Part shown: positions 8,017-15,984 of the stretch, piece after piece
How the letters are laid out: each line of letters starts with the position of its first letter
Numbering within the stretch: position 1 is the first letter of the stretch
Assembly (NCBI RefSeq): GCF_900102015.1
Contig: NZ_FNAT01000005.1
Location: forward strand, 49,273 to 113,272
Length of the DNA stretch: 64,000 nucleotides
Direction of reading: 5' to 3'
Source: Limimaricola pyoseonensis
GTDB lineage: Bacteria > Pseudomonadota > Alphaproteobacteria > Rhodobacterales > Rhodobacteraceae
Position numbers and translations under genes: made by a program
Notes under the pieces: model-generated
The model's database searches: none
What the model was told of the DNA's origin: nothing
What the model saw: only the letters and a program-made list of their open reading frames with translations

Positions 8017-9438
8017 TCAAGGCCGGCCACGCAATTCGCCATAGGCGGCGAGCGCGCGCTCGCGCCCCTCGGCGGCGGTGACGACGGGCTCGGGGTAGGC
8101 CGCGTCCGGGTCCAGCCCCCAGCTTTGCGGCACGGCGCGGAAGTAGTCGCGCGCGGTCTCGGGCGGGTCCGCCTGCCCTTCGGCGATCCAGGCTGTCCGG
8201 TAGGCGCCCTCGGGGTCGAACTTCGAAAGCTGGGTCTCGGGGTTGAAGACCCTGAAATAGGGCGTGGCATCGGGGCCGGAGCCCGCGATCCACTGCCAGC
8301 CCAGCGCGTTGCTGGCCGGATCCCAGTCGATCAGGCAATCGGCGAACCAGTCCTGCCCGATCTTCCAATGCGTCAGCAGGTGCTTGGTGAGGTAGGAGCC
8401 GACGATCATCCGCGCGCGGTTGTGCATCCGCCCCGTCACGTACATCTCGCGCATGGCGGCATCGACGAATTGCATGCCGGTGCGGCCGCGCTTCCAGGCG
8501 GTGGCGGCGTCGCTTTCGCCGTCCTCGGACCAGGAAAACCCGTCCCATTCGGCGCGCCAGTTGCGGCTGGCGAGGCGCGGCGTGTGGTGCAGCAGGTGGT
8601 AGGCGAACTCGCGCCAGACCAGCTCCTTGAGGAAGTCGCCCGCCCCGTCCTTGCCGTCATCGCGCGCCGCCAGTCCGGCGGCGTAGCAGGCGCGCGGCGA
8701 GATCTCGCCATAGGTCAGGTTCTCCGACAGCCCGGAGGTGCCGTCGATGTCGGGCCGGTCGCGGGCGACGGCATAATCCTCGATCCGCTCGGCCACGAAG
8801 CGGTCGAGCCGCGCCCGCGCCGCCCGCTCGCCGACGGTGACGTGCCTGGCGACGATCTCGGCGCCACGCCGCATGTCGCGCGCCATCTGCCAGTCCGCGA
8901 GACGGGCGCTCTCGGGCCAGCTCTCGGGCGCGGGCAGCTTGGCCGGCGCGGGCAGCGGCGCGCCCGGATCGCGGCCGCGCACCGCCTTCCAGTAGGGCGT
9001 GTAGACCTTGTAGAAGCCGCCCGTCTGGGTCTCGACGCTCTCCGGCTCGAACAGCAGGTGGCCCTCGAAGTCGCGCGTCTCGATGCCCTCGGCGTCGAGC
9101 CCGGCCATCACCTCCTCGTCGCGCGCCCGCGCATCGGGGTCGTAGGCCCGGCTCCACCACACCGCCCGCGCACCGGTCTGCTGCGCAAGCTCGCGCAGCG
9201 CGCCCAGCGCCCGGCCGCGGCGCAGCACCAGCTTCGAGCCGATCGCGTCGAGATCCTTCGCGAAGCTCTCGACCGACAGCCCGAGCCGGAAGCGCGGCGC
9301 GGCGCCCTGCCCCTCGACCACCTCGTCATGCAGGAAGACCGGGATCAGCGGCGCGCCGGTCTCGACCGCCTCCGCCAACATCGGGTGGTCGCAGAGCCGC
9401 AGGTCGCGGCGGAACCAGAGCAGGATCGGTGCGGTCAT
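8017..9438 (-). CDS. phr: deoxyribodipyrimidine photo-lyase (cryptochrome/photolyase family)
   Basis: A 473-residue flavoprotein that repairs UV-induced pyrimidine dimers using blue light. It starts MTAPILLWFRRDLRLCDHP, the photolyase N-terminal Rossmann domain. The FAD-binding C-terminal domain carries WKRGRTGMQFVDAAMREM, MHNRARMIVGSYLTKHLL and DWDPASNALGWQWIAGSG, typical of class I enzymes. The ATG at 9438 follows GAGGAAAGG. A TGATCC hexamer on the minus strand (9494 to 9489) lies about 50 bp upstream and resembles the -35 element of Rhodobacter sigma-E promoters, but no matching -10 at the expected spacing is clear. Confidence 0.95.
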   Translation of the reverse strand: MTAPILLWFRRDLRLCDHPMLAEAVETGAPLIPVFLHDEVVEGQGAAPRFRLGLSVESFAKDLDAIGSKLVLRRGRALGALRELAQQTGARAVWWSRAYDPDARARDEEVMAGLDAEGIETRDFEGHLLFEPESVETQTGGFYKVYTPYWKAVRGRDPGAPLPAPAKLPAPESWPESARLADWQMARDMRRGAEIVARHVTVGERAARARLDRFVAERIEDYAVARDRPDIDGTSGLSENLTYGEISPRACYAAGLAARDDGKDGAGDFLKELVWREFAYHLLHHTPRLASRNWRAEWDGFSWSEDGESDAATAWKRGRTGMQFVDAAMREMYVTGRMHNRARMIVGSYLTKHLLTHWKIGQDWFADCLIDWDPASNALGWQWIAGSGPDATPYFRVFNPETQLSKFDPEGAYRTAWIAEGQADPPETARDYFRAVPQSWGLDPDAAYPEPVVTAAEGRERALAAYGELRGRP

Positions 9439-9670
9439 CGGGGCCTTTCCTCGTGCAACGCGCCCCGAGAGCTAGCGCCGCGCCCGGCGGATCAAGTCGG
9501 CCGCGACGTCGACTGTGCGAGGCAGCAGCTGCCGGACGAGGCCTTGGACAAGCGCGGCCAGCGAGAGGCGCGTCAGGCTCTGGCCTCAAGCGGAGAGAAG
9601 GCCGAAGCCGCCGGCGGACAGGGTCGGCGAGAGCATCATGGCGCGCATCCCGGCGCGTCATGAAAACGAG

Positions 9671-9692
9671 AAAGGCCGGTCTCCCGGCCTTT
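9671..9692 (-). terminator. hairpin terminator after the BCCT gene
   Basis: A perfect 9-bp stem (AAAGGCCGG / CCGGCCTTT) with a 4-nt loop. On the minus strand it follows the BCCT stop by about 66 bp and its right arm ends in TTT. Confidence 0.65.
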
Positions 9693-9724
9693 CGCCGCAA
9701 TGCGGCACGGTCCTGCAAGGTGGT

Positions 9725-9750
9725 GGCGGCCCGCCGCGCGGCGGGCCGCC
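9725..9750. repeat. 26-bp perfect GC palindrome
   Basis: A perfect inverted repeat with half-site GGCGGCCCGCCGC and no loop bases, made only of G and C, lying 8 bp beyond the BCCT stop codon. It probably forms a very stable hairpin at the transcript end. No other copy was noticed in the window. Confidence 0.6.
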
Positions 9751-9757
9751 CTGCCGG

Positions 9758-11473
9758 TCAGGGCACCGGGTTCTTGCGCTCGTTGCGCAGCGCCATGAAG
9801 ATCGCCACGCACATCACCAGGAGCACCATGGCGAAGGGGAAGCCGGTGGCCACCGCCATCGCCTGCAGCGCCGCGAGACCGCCGCCCAGCAGAAGCGCGA
9901 TCGCGACGAGGCCCTCGAAGATGCACCAGAACACCCGCTGCGGCAGCGGACCGTCGGTCTTGCCGCCGGCGGTAATGGTGTCGATCACCAGCGAGCCCGA
10001 GTCAGACGAGGTGACGAAGAACACGATCACCAGCACGATGCCGATCAGCGAGGTGATGGTCGCCAGCGGCAGCTGGCTCAGCATCTCGAACAGCTGCACC
10101 GGCAGCGCCGCCTCGGCCGCGCCGCGGAAGCCGTCCTGCACCACCTGGGTGATCGCGGTGCCGCCGAACACGCTCATCCACAGCACGCAGACCAGCGAGG
10201 GCACGAGGAGCACGGCGATCATGAACTCGCGCACCGTGCGGCCGCGCGAGACGCGGGCGATGAACATGCCGACGAAGGGCGACCAGCTGATCCACCAGGC
10301 CCAGTAGAAGGCGGTCCAGCCCTGGCTGAAGTTCGCGTCCTCGCGGCCGAAGGGCTGGCTCAGCGCCGGGAAGTTGACGATGTAGGCCCAGAGCGACCCG
10401 AAGAAGGTCGAGATGATGGTGCCGGTCGGGCCAACGAAGAGCACGAAGAGCAGCAGCATGAAGGCGAGGAACATGTTGATCTCGGAGGCGCGCTTCACGC
10501 CGCCGTCGAGACCGGCCATGACCGAAACCAGCGCGATCGCGGTGATGGCGAGGATCAGCACGATCTTGATGCCCGCGCCGGTGCGGCCGACCTCGTTGCC
10601 CTCGGGGTCGAGCAGCGGGTTGTTGTAGCTGAAGCCGAACACCTGCCGCGTCTGCTCGGCGGTGTCGCCCACCCCGAACAGGTAGTCCATGCCCGCGACC
10701 GCCTGCTCGGCGCCGAAGCCCAGCGAGGTGGCGAGGCCGAACAGCGTCGCGAAGACCGCGAGCACGTCGATCACGTGGCCGCTCCAGCCCCAGACGCGCT
10801 CGCCCAGCAGCGGGTAGAAGGCCGAGCGGATCGAGAGCGGCAGGCCCTGGTTGTAGGAGAACAGCGCCAGCGCCAGCGCCACCACCGCGTACATCGCCCA
10901 AGGGTGCAGGCCCCAGTGGTAGATGGTGGCGGCCATGCCCAGCATCCGCGCCTGCTCGGGGTCGCCCGGCGCGCCGGCCAGCGGCGCCCAGCTTTCCGGC
11001 GTGCCGGCCTGCTCGGCCACGGAGGTCGAGAAATGCGACAGCGGCTCGGAGACGCCGTAGAACATCAGGCCGATGCCCATGCCGGCGGCGAACAGCATCG
11101 CGAACCAGCCGGCATAGCCGAAATCGGGGGTGGCGCTCTCGCCGCCGAGCCGCACCGAGCCGAGCGGCGTGACGATCAGCAGCAGCCCGAACAGCACGAA
11201 GATGTTGCCGCCGAGGATGAAGAACCAGCTGAAGTTCGCGGTCAGCCAGTCGCGCACGCTCTCGAACAGCGCGGTGGCCTGGTCGGGCACCATCAGCGTG
11301 CCGATCACGAAGGCCACGATGCCCAGCCCGGCGATCAGGAAGACCGGGTTGTGGATGTCGAGCCCGAAGGGCCCGATCTGCGTCTGGATGTTGTCCTGTC
11401 CGACCTCGTAGTCGGTCTCGTCTATGAGACGCGTGGCGTCTGCCGCGTCTGGATCGGTGTCCGGCGTCGTCAT
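9758..11473 (-). CDS. BCCT family betaine/choline-type transporter
   Basis: A 571-residue secondary transporter of the betaine/carnitine/choline family with about twelve membrane segments. It carries the family signature GWTAFYWAWWISWSPFVGMF in the central helices. Such carriers import quaternary ammonium compounds or dimethylsulfoniopropionate (DMSP) with Na+ or H+. The N-terminal 60 residues are acidic and cytoplasmic. The start at 11473 is preceded by GGGGGTGA; ATG 11485 is an alternative four codons upstream. The gene directly upstream on the same strand is acuI-like, which makes DMSP or a related betaine a reasonable substrate guess, but this is inference. Confidence 0.9.
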   Translation of the reverse strand: MTTPDTDPDAADATRLIDETDYEVGQDNIQTQIGPFGLDIHNPVFLIAGLGIVAFVIGTLMVPDQATALFESVRDWLTANFSWFFILGGNIFVLFGLLLIVTPLGSVRLGGESATPDFGYAGWFAMLFAAGMGIGLMFYGVSEPLSHFSTSVAEQAGTPESWAPLAGAPGDPEQARMLGMAATIYHWGLHPWAMYAVVALALALFSYNQGLPLSIRSAFYPLLGERVWGWSGHVIDVLAVFATLFGLATSLGFGAEQAVAGMDYLFGVGDTAEQTRQVFGFSYNNPLLDPEGNEVGRTGAGIKIVLILAITAIALVSVMAGLDGGVKRASEINMFLAFMLLLFVLFVGPTGTIISTFFGSLWAYIVNFPALSQPFGREDANFSQGWTAFYWAWWISWSPFVGMFIARVSRGRTVREFMIAVLLVPSLVCVLWMSVFGGTAITQVVQDGFRGAAEAALPVQLFEMLSQLPLATITSLIGIVLVIVFFVTSSDSGSLVIDTITAGGKTDGPLPQRVFWCIFEGLVAIALLLGGGLAALQAMAVATGFPFAMVLLVMCVAIFMALRNERKNPVP

Positions 11474-11613
11474 CGTCACCCCCATGCTAGCTGTTTCACG
11501 ACGACCTAGCCCCCGGGGGGGAAGGTCAAGAAAACGTGCCCTTCGCATAGTCTTGCACGGAACGCGACCCGACTGGCCGGATCGCGCCCCCTGCGGGATG
11601 ACGCGCCGCGCCG

Positions 11614-12603
11614 TCAGCCGTTGACGTCGACCACCACCCGGCCGCGGACCTGGCCCTTGAGGATCTCGGCCCCGAGACCCGGCAGGTCGTCGAGGCGCGC
11701 GGGCCGGATCATCGCGCGCAGCTTGTCCATCGGCAGCTCCGCCGCGATCCGGTCCCAGGCCCGGGCCCGCGCGTCATAGGGCTCGGTCACGCTGTCGATG
11801 CCCAGCAGGTTGACCCCGCGCAGCAGGAACGGCGTGACCTTGGCCGGCAGCTCGGTGCCGCCGGCGAGGCCCACCGCCGCGACCGAGCCGCGCGCCTTCA
11901 CTTGCCCCAGGAGCCGCGCCAGCATCGGCCCGCCCACCGCGTCGATGCAGCCGGCCCAGACCTCGCTCTCGAGCGGCTTCTTCACCGTCTCGGCCAGGTC
12001 GGCGCGCGGCACGATGCGGCTCGCGCCGAGATCGCGCAGGTAGTCCTCGGTCTCGGGCCGGCCGGTGACGGCGGCGACCTCGTAGCCGTTCGAGGCCAGA
12101 AGCGCGGTCGCGACCGAGCCGACGCCGCCGGACGCGCCGGTGACCAGCACCGGCCCCTGCCCCGGCTCGAGCCCGTGCGCCTCGAGCGCCATCAGCGCCA
12201 GCATCGCGGTCAGACCGGCGGTGCCCACCGCCATCGCGTCGCGGGTCGACAGCGCGTCTGGCAGCGGCACCAGCCAGTCGGCCTTGACCCGCGCCTTCTG
12301 CGCGTAGCCGCCCCAATGCGTCTCGCCCACGCGCCAGCCGGTCAGCACCACCTTGTCGCCCGGCGAGTAGCGCGGATCGTCCGAGGCCTCGACCGTGCCG
12401 GCGAAATCCACCCCCGGCACGTGCGGGTATTGGCGCACGAGCCCGCCGCCGGGGCCGATGCAGAGTCCGTCCTTGTAGTTCAGCGTCGAGTACTCGACCG
12501 CGACCGTGACGTCGCCCTCCGGCAGGCGGGCCTCGTCGACCTCCTGCACCTCGGCGCGGGTCGCGCCGTCCTCGTCCTTCTCCACCACGAGCGCCTTGAA
12601 CAT
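11614..12603 (-). CDS. acuI: MDR-family acryloyl-CoA reductase (AcuI-like)
   Basis: A 329-residue zinc-free medium-chain NADPH oxidoreductase. The N-terminus MFKALVVEKDEDG and the segment STLNYKDGL (about 39-47) match the YhdH/AcuI branch. The nucleotide-binding motif TGASGGVGS is at 155-163. AcuI reduces toxic acryloyl-CoA to propionyl-CoA, a step in DMSP and acrylate metabolism and in 3-hydroxypropionate assimilation. The ATG at 12603 follows AAGGAGGAC. The frame is open further upstream, but those residues are low-complexity and lack a ribosome site. The symbol is an assignment by similarity; other MDR reductases are possible. Confidence 0.8.
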   Translation of the reverse strand: MFKALVVEKDEDGATRAEVQEVDEARLPEGDVTVAVEYSTLNYKDGLCIGPGGGLVRQYPHVPGVDFAGTVEASDDPRYSPGDKVVLTGWRVGETHWGGYAQKARVKADWLVPLPDALSTRDAMAVGTAGLTAMLALMALEAHGLEPGQGPVLVTGASGGVGSVATALLASNGYEVAAVTGRPETEDYLRDLGASRIVPRADLAETVKKPLESEVWAGCIDAVGGPMLARLLGQVKARGSVAAVGLAGGTELPAKVTPFLLRGVNLLGIDSVTEPYDARARAWDRIAAELPMDKLRAMIRPARLDDLPGLGAEILKGQVRGRVVVDVNG

Positions 12604-12760
12604 GGGCGTCCTCCTTAGGGCCTTGGCTGCGTCGCGGGCAGTGAGGCACGTCTGGTTGCGGGATGCAATCGGCGGCGCGCGACGGGCCTTGATGCGGCGC
12701 GGGGCCGCTTCTACGGTCGCCTTGCCGCGCGCCCGTCGCGCCACCACAGGGAGACCATCG

Positions 12761-13804
12761 ATGATCCATCTCCGCCTTCTCGGCGCCGCCTCTCTCGCCG
12801 CCCTCGCCAGCGCCGCCGCGGCGCAGGATTCCGAGCTGACCGTGCTCGACTATCCCGGCTTCGAGGTGCCCGGGTTCCACCCCGCCTATGTGGAGAAGCA
12901 CGGCACCGGCCCGACCTTCTCCTTCTTCGGCGACGAGGAGGAGGCGTTCCAGAAGCTGCGCTCGGGCTTCCAGGCCGACGTCACCCACATCTGCGCGGGC
13001 TCGGTCACCAAATGGGCCGAGAGCGGGCTGATCGAGCCTTGGGACACCACACGGATCGACGCTTGGGCCGACCTGAACCAGGACCTCACCGGCACCGACA
13101 TCGGCGCGGCCACCGAGGAGGTCTTCTTCATGCCGACCGACTTCGGCTCGACCGCGATCGCCTACAACCCCGAGGAGGTCACCGAGGACGACGTCGCGTC
13201 GCTGCAGGTCTTCAAGGATCCGAAGTTCGCCGGCCGCATGGCGCTGCCGGACAACGTCGACGACGCCTTCGCGCTGGCCTATCTCGCGACCGGCACCACC
13301 GACTGGACCGAGGCCACGGACGAGCAGTTCGAGGCGGCGGCGGCCTGGCTGCGCGAGGTGCACCCGAACCTGCGCACCTACTGGGTCGACCCGGCCGAGC
13401 TGAGCCAGCTGATGGCCACCGGCGAGGTGCTGGTGAGCTGGGCCTGGAACGAGACCTACCCGACCATGGTCGAGGAAGGCCGCCCGATCGGCTTCGAGCG
13501 CGAGACCGAGGAAGGCTCCTCGCTGTGGCTGTGCGGCTACGTCAACATGAAGGACGCGCCGGGCTCGGAGGACAAGGCCTACGACTACGTCAACGCGATC
13601 CTCGGGCCGCAGGCGGCGATGCCGCTGCTCGAGGCCGGCTTCGGCACCGCCAACGCCGCGGCGCTGGGCGAGATCGACGAGGAGACGCTCAGGGCCTCGG
13701 GGCTCGAGAAGATCGATGTGCCGGTGCTGGCCCAGCTGCCGATCTCCAACGACCTGCGCGAACGCCACGCCGAGACCTTCGAGATGATCAAGGCCGGCTT
13801 CTGA
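12761..13804 (+). CDS. periplasmic ABC-type substrate-binding protein (PotD/PotF-like), orphan
   Basis: A 347-residue secreted binding protein. Residues 1-22 are a signal peptide ending AAAAQD. The mature part (ELTVLDYPGFEVPGF, then PTDFGSTAIAYNPEEV and LMATGEVLVSWAWNETYP) resembles polyamine/iron-type solute-binding proteins of cluster D. No permease or ATPase gene adjoins it, so it either serves a transporter encoded elsewhere or has another role. The start follows CAGGGAGACC and is divergent from acuI with 157 bp between them. A stable hairpin lies 27 bp after the stop. Confidence 0.85.
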   Translation: MIHLRLLGAASLAALASAAAAQDSELTVLDYPGFEVPGFHPAYVEKHGTGPTFSFFGDEEEAFQKLRSGFQADVTHICAGSVTKWAESGLIEPWDTTRIDAWADLNQDLTGTDIGAATEEVFFMPTDFGSTAIAYNPEEVTEDDVASLQVFKDPKFAGRMALPDNVDDAFALAYLATGTTDWTEATDEQFEAAAAWLREVHPNLRTYWVDPAELSQLMATGEVLVSWAWNETYPTMVEEGRPIGFERETEEGSSLWLCGYVNMKDAPGSEDKAYDYVNAILGPQAAMPLLEAGFGTANAAALGEIDEETLRASGLEKIDVPVLAQLPISNDLRERHAETFEMIKAGF

Positions 13805-13830
13805 GCCGCGCCACCTCGCGAGCAAACCGG

Positions 13831-13853
13831 AGGGCGGGCCATCGGCCCGCCCT
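13831..13853 (+). terminator. hairpin terminator after the binding-protein gene
   Basis: A perfect 10-bp stem AGGGCGGGCC / GGCCCGCCCT with a 3-nt loop, 26 bp past the stop codon. No T run follows, as is usual at this GC content. Confidence 0.6.
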
Positions 13854-13925
13854 CTGCCGTTCCGGCGTGACCGGGAACGGGCGTCGCGTTACCTTGTCCC
13901 CGCGGCAACCCCAAGGGAGGCGGTC

Positions 13926-14207
13926 ATGACCCCGGATGGATCCGGAGACGCGGCGCGCGGCTGGCGGTGGCGGCTCGGCATCATGCCTGCGCTGCTGGCG
14001 GTGCCTTTCCTGGCGATGCAGATGACGCCGGCGGTGCGCTGGTCGCCGGCCGACTTCGCGCTCGCGGCGGCGATCCTGACGGCGGCGATCGGGCTGCAGG
14101 CCCGGCTGGTGCGCGGCCGGTCCCGCCGGTTTCGCATCGCGGTGTCCGCCGGGCTGGCCGCCGCCCTCGGCCTCGTCTGGGCGCAGGGCGCGGTCGGGCT
14201 GTTCTGA
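13926..14207 (+). CDS. small membrane protein of unknown function
   Basis: A 93-residue protein with three hydrophobic segments (about 17-33, 43-58 and 69-91) separated by short basic loops (RLVRGRSRRFR). A strong ribosome site, AAGGGAGG, precedes the ATG. I do not recognise a named family. It stands alone between the hairpin at 13831 and the ssrA promoter. The residue composition and good start make a real gene likely, but the function is open. Confidence 0.65.
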   Translation: MTPDGSGDAARGWRWRLGIMPALLAVPFLAMQMTPAVRWSPADFALAAAILTAAIGLQARLVRGRSRRFRIAVSAGLAAALGLVWAQGAVGLF

Positions 14208-14242
14208 GCGCCGATTGCGCCCGCTTTCCGCGGCGCCGCCCC

Positions 14243-14271
14243 TTTTCAAGCCCCGCCGTCCCGCCTATATT
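14243..14271 (+). promoter_or_regulatory. probable sigma-70-type promoter of ssrA
   Basis: TTTTCA (14243-14248) and TATATT (14266-14271) are separated by 17 bp and placed directly before the tmRNA. Transcription would start near 14278, where a GTTCC-TTCG-GGAAC hairpin with a UUCG loop begins. Confidence 0.55.
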
Positions 14272-14277
14272 CGGCAT

Positions 14278-14600
14278 GTTCCTTCGGGAACTATGGGCAT
14301 AAACGCGCTCGTAATAAGCGGATCGGACCCGGGGGCGGTACCCGGCGGCTCCACCAAACATCCCTCGTTGGGGGCAGATGGGGCCGAAACAGGATCGACG
14401 AACGTGTAAAGGAGTGGCTTTGTCCCGGTGAGGTACCACCGTTATCGGTCCGAAATGTACAGTTGCCAACGACAACCGTGCTCCGGCAATGGCTGTGGCT
14501 GCCTAAGCAGTCTCGGTCCGCCGAAACTTAAGTCCTTGCGCCTAGCCGCGTAAGGCGGGGTTCGCAGGCACCTGGCAACAGAAGCCTGCACTTCCCCCCT
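14278..14600 (+). ncRNA. ssrA: transfer-messenger RNA, two-piece (circularly permuted) form
   Basis: tmRNA rescues stalled ribosomes and tags the incomplete peptide for proteolysis. The gene is permuted as in other Alphaproteobacteria. The acceptor piece comes first and ends in CCA at 14354-14356. A spacer of about 23 nt follows, then the coding piece starts GGGGCCGA at 14380. Its first seven bases pair with CGGCTCC before the CCA, rebuilding the acceptor stem with one G-T pair. The tag frame runs from GCC 14465 to the TAA at 14504-14506 and encodes ANDNRAPAMAVAA. A GCAGGC/GCCTGC hairpin lies at 14564-14589. The outer ends are approximate. Confidence 0.93.
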
Positions 14601-14693
14601 CTTTCCCGAACCGTACCGGCCCGTTCATGCCGATCGCGTGAGGCGCGAACCGCAACGCTTGCCCCGGACGGTGACGCTGGGGCAGCATGGGTC

Positions 14694-15362
14694 ATGGCCC
14701 GGCCCTTCGCCCTCGCCTTGTGGATTGCCAGTGTCCCTACCGCCGTCGCGGCCTGCGACACCGCGCTCGTGCTGGCGATCGACGTGTCGAACTCGGTCGA
14801 CGAGGCCGAATACCGGCTGCAGGTGGACGGGCTGGCCGACGCGCTGGCCGACCCGATGGTGATCGAGGCCGCGACCGTCGGCAAGGTGTCGATGACGGTG
14901 CTGCAATGGTCGGCCTCCTCGCAGCAGCGCGTCACCACCCCATGGACCTCGATGCAGGACCGCGCCACGCTGGCGCGCTTCGCCGCCGAGGTGCGCGCCA
15001 CGCCGCGCGCCTTCACGCTGGGCGGCACCGCGCCGGCCGAGGCGATCGAGGCCGCGCTCGACCTGATCGCCGCCGGCCCGGTCTGCCACCGCAAGGTGAT
15101 CGACATCTCGGGCGACGGCACGCCCAATGACGGCGGCGACGTCGAGACGGCGCGCCGGCGCGCCGAGCTCGAGGGCGTCACCGTCAACGGCATCGCGATC
15201 GAGAGCATGGGGGTGGCGATCAGCCAGTTCTACGCCCGGCGACTGGTCAGCCGCGACGGCTTCGTGATGACCGCGCGGGCGCATCGCGACTACCCCCGCG
15301 CGATCAAGGCCAAGCTCCGGCGCGAGCTGGTCCGCGTGGTCGGCCAGGCCACACCGCCCTGA
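14694..15362 (+). CDS. DUF1194 domain protein with VWA-type fold
   Basis: A 222-residue probably secreted protein. Residues 1-19 form a signal peptide ending in AAC. The rest is a von Willebrand A-like domain with an intact MIDAS start DVSNS (DxSxS) near residue 31 and later conserved acidic positions (DISGDGTPNDGGDVE). Such domains bind Mg2+ and mediate protein contacts; the partner is unknown. The family (DUF1194) is common in Rhodobacterales. The ATG at 14694 is chosen because it begins the signal peptide; an ATG at 14687 is in another frame. Confidence 0.85.
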   Translation: MARPFALALWIASVPTAVAACDTALVLAIDVSNSVDEAEYRLQVDGLADALADPMVIEAATVGKVSMTVLQWSASSQQRVTTPWTSMQDRATLARFAAEVRATPRAFTLGGTAPAEAIEAALDLIAAGPVCHRKVIDISGDGTPNDGGDVETARRRAELEGVTVNGIAIESMGVAISQFYARRLVSRDGFVMTARAHRDYPRAIKAKLRRELVRVVGQATPP

Positions 15363-15447
15363 GCCGGCGCGCCCGCGCCCCCCGGGACCCCCTTTCATCC
15401 CGCCTCGAATCCCTTATGCTGATCGCGACTTCTGAGGGTGACGCTAC

Positions 15448-15921
15448 GTGACACGCAATTCGGACCGGACCATCGATTACGGCAACCTGATGCATCGCGC
15501 GATGCGCGGGCTGATCCAGGAGGTGCTGGCCCGCGTCGCCGAGGAGGGCCTGCCCGGCAAGCACCACTTCTTCATCACCTTCGACACCATGCATCCCGAC
15601 GTCGAGATCGCGGACTGGCTGTCGGACCGCTACCCGGGCGAGATGACCATCGTGCTGCAGCACTGGTTCGACAACCTCGCGGTGACGGACGAGGGATTCT
15701 CGGTGACGCTGAACTTCGGCGACAGCCCCGAAGGTCTCTACATCCCCTACGACGCGATCCGCACCTTCGTGGACCCCTCGGTCGAGTTCGGCCTGCGCTT
15801 CGAGACGCAGGAGGACGAGGACACCGAGGAGGCGCCGATGCAGGAGATGGCCGAGCCCGAGGACGACGAGCCCAAGAAGGGCGAGGCGCAGGTCGTCAGC
15901 CTCGACAGCTTCCGCAAATAG
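15448..15921 (+). CDS. sspB: SspB family ClpXP adaptor
   Basis: A 157-residue alpha-type SspB, which tethers ssrA-tagged proteins to ClpX for degradation by ClpXP. The substrate-binding fold spans about residues 8-125 (FFITFDTMHPDVEIADWL, TLNFGDSPEGLYIPYDAI). An acidic linker follows (about 127-150), and the C-terminal tail VVSLDSFRK matches the ClpX-binding XB motif. The start is GTG at 15448, the only start consistent with the family N-terminus. It lies about 850 bp from ssrA, so the tagging RNA and its adaptor are neighbours. Confidence 0.93.
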   Translation: MTRNSDRTIDYGNLMHRAMRGLIQEVLARVAEEGLPGKHHFFITFDTMHPDVEIADWLSDRYPGEMTIVLQHWFDNLAVTDEGFSVTLNFGDSPEGLYIPYDAIRTFVDPSVEFGLRFETQEDEDTEEAPMQEMAEPEDDEPKKGEAQVVSLDSFRK

Positions 15922-15984
15922 GGAATTGCCCCGGCGCGGGGCGGCGCGGTAGATGGCATGCGACGGCATACCAGGGAGACCGCG

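Larger units (their letters stand above)
9439..9757. other. intergenic region between BCCT transporter 3' end and phr 5' end
   Basis: A 319-bp stretch with no convincing gene on either strand; the frames that cross it lack ribosome sites and family features. It holds two strong inverted repeats listed separately (9671-9692 and 9725-9750) just behind the BCCT transporter, and the likely phr promoter near 9440-9500. Confidence 0.6.

Noticed and set aside
9429-10307. A plus-strand frame covering the phr/BCCT gap
   Set aside because: Most of it is antisense to the BCCT gene and it starts inside phr; no domain is recognisable.
14215-14409. A short open frame over the start of the tmRNA
   Set aside because: It lies within the structured acceptor piece of ssrA, and no ribosome site or family similarity is seen.
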